Shown: in pieces, positions 5,339-5,422 of the stretch
Layout: the number at the start of each line of letters is the position of its first letter
Numbering within the stretch: the stretch's first letter is position 1
NCBI GenBank assembly: GCA_021817625.1
Contig: JAKASY010000180.1
Span: forward strand, 1-5,422
DNA length: 5,422 bases
Origin: Bacillota bacterium
GTDB lineage: Bacteria > Bacillota_E > JAJZYS01 > JAILZS01
Reading direction: 5' to 3'
Translations under genes and position numbers: made by a program
The notes under the pieces: model-generated
Told to the model about the DNA's origin: nothing
The model's input: only the letters and a program-made list of their open reading frames with translations
Database searches by the model: none

Positions 5339-5422
5339 CGGGTCCTCCCTCCGGGGACATGGTAGGTGTTTTCTTGCCTCTGATGAACAACAGTTTCGAG
5401 CGTCTCGAGTCCGGCGTCCAAG
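5339..5422 (-). promoter_or_regulatory. Upstream region of the small gene, ribosome site only
   Basis: The strong purine-rich ribosome site (5344-5352, minus strand) is the only clear signal. A short TCGAG-CGT-CTCGA dyad near 5397-5409 might be an operator half. I see no convincing -10/-35 pair before the window edge. Confidence 0.4.

Noticed and set aside
1..5422. tRNA or rRNA genes
   Set aside because: I looked for cloverleaf and rRNA-like blocks near the junctions as possible integration targets and saw none.

Overview
The window is GC-rich with strong G/C preference at third codon positions. It carries actinobacterial-type families: a bifunctional lytic transglycosylase/NlpC-P60 exoprotein, a DUF1778-GNAT toxin-antitoxin pair, and a ClpX-type zinc-finger/HTH protein. 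This points to a high-GC Actinomycetota chromosome or large plasmid; genus cannot be told. The number of broken genes and junctions marks it as an accessory, recombination-prone region.

Layout, left to right. Positions 1-463 (minus) hold the N-terminal part of a four-helix membrane protein that runs out of the window. A strong hairpin followed by a U-rich tract on the minus strand (about 551-603) separates it from an apparently intact secreted cell-wall hydrolase (708-1733, plus). After about 220 bases of unassigned, stem-rich sequence comes a complete type II toxin-antitoxin operon of the TacA/TacT kind (2014-2807, plus), with a dyad operator over its promoter. Converging on it from the right is a tyrosine recombinase fragment (minus, ATG at 3315) that keeps only its N-terminal core-binding domain. 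It abuts the C-terminal half of a ClpX-zinc-finger/HTH protein (about 3322-3606, plus) that has lost its own start.

From 3625 to 4376 (minus) lies a decayed, more distant paralogue of the hydrolase with a frameshift, a replaced segment and a deletion that removes the catalytic cysteine. Just upstream of its start is a cluster of five copies of a 9-mer, TATGCCGAC, in both orientations, ending in a 28-bp perfect palindrome (4484-4511). A third hydrolase copy (4508-5069, plus) starts at the edge of that palindrome. It is nearly identical to the 3' half of the intact gene but has a nonsense codon. A small intact gene of unknown function (5093-5338, minus) closes the window.

The only units likely to be working are the membrane protein (if intact outside), the hydrolase at 708, the toxin-antitoxin pair and the small gene at 5093. 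The rest looks like debris of mobile-element traffic. The 9-mer array has the geometry of tyrosine-recombinase binding sites and the window contains a recombinase remnant. My reading (inference) is that site-specific recombination or a lost recombinase element helped shape 2.8-4.5 kb.
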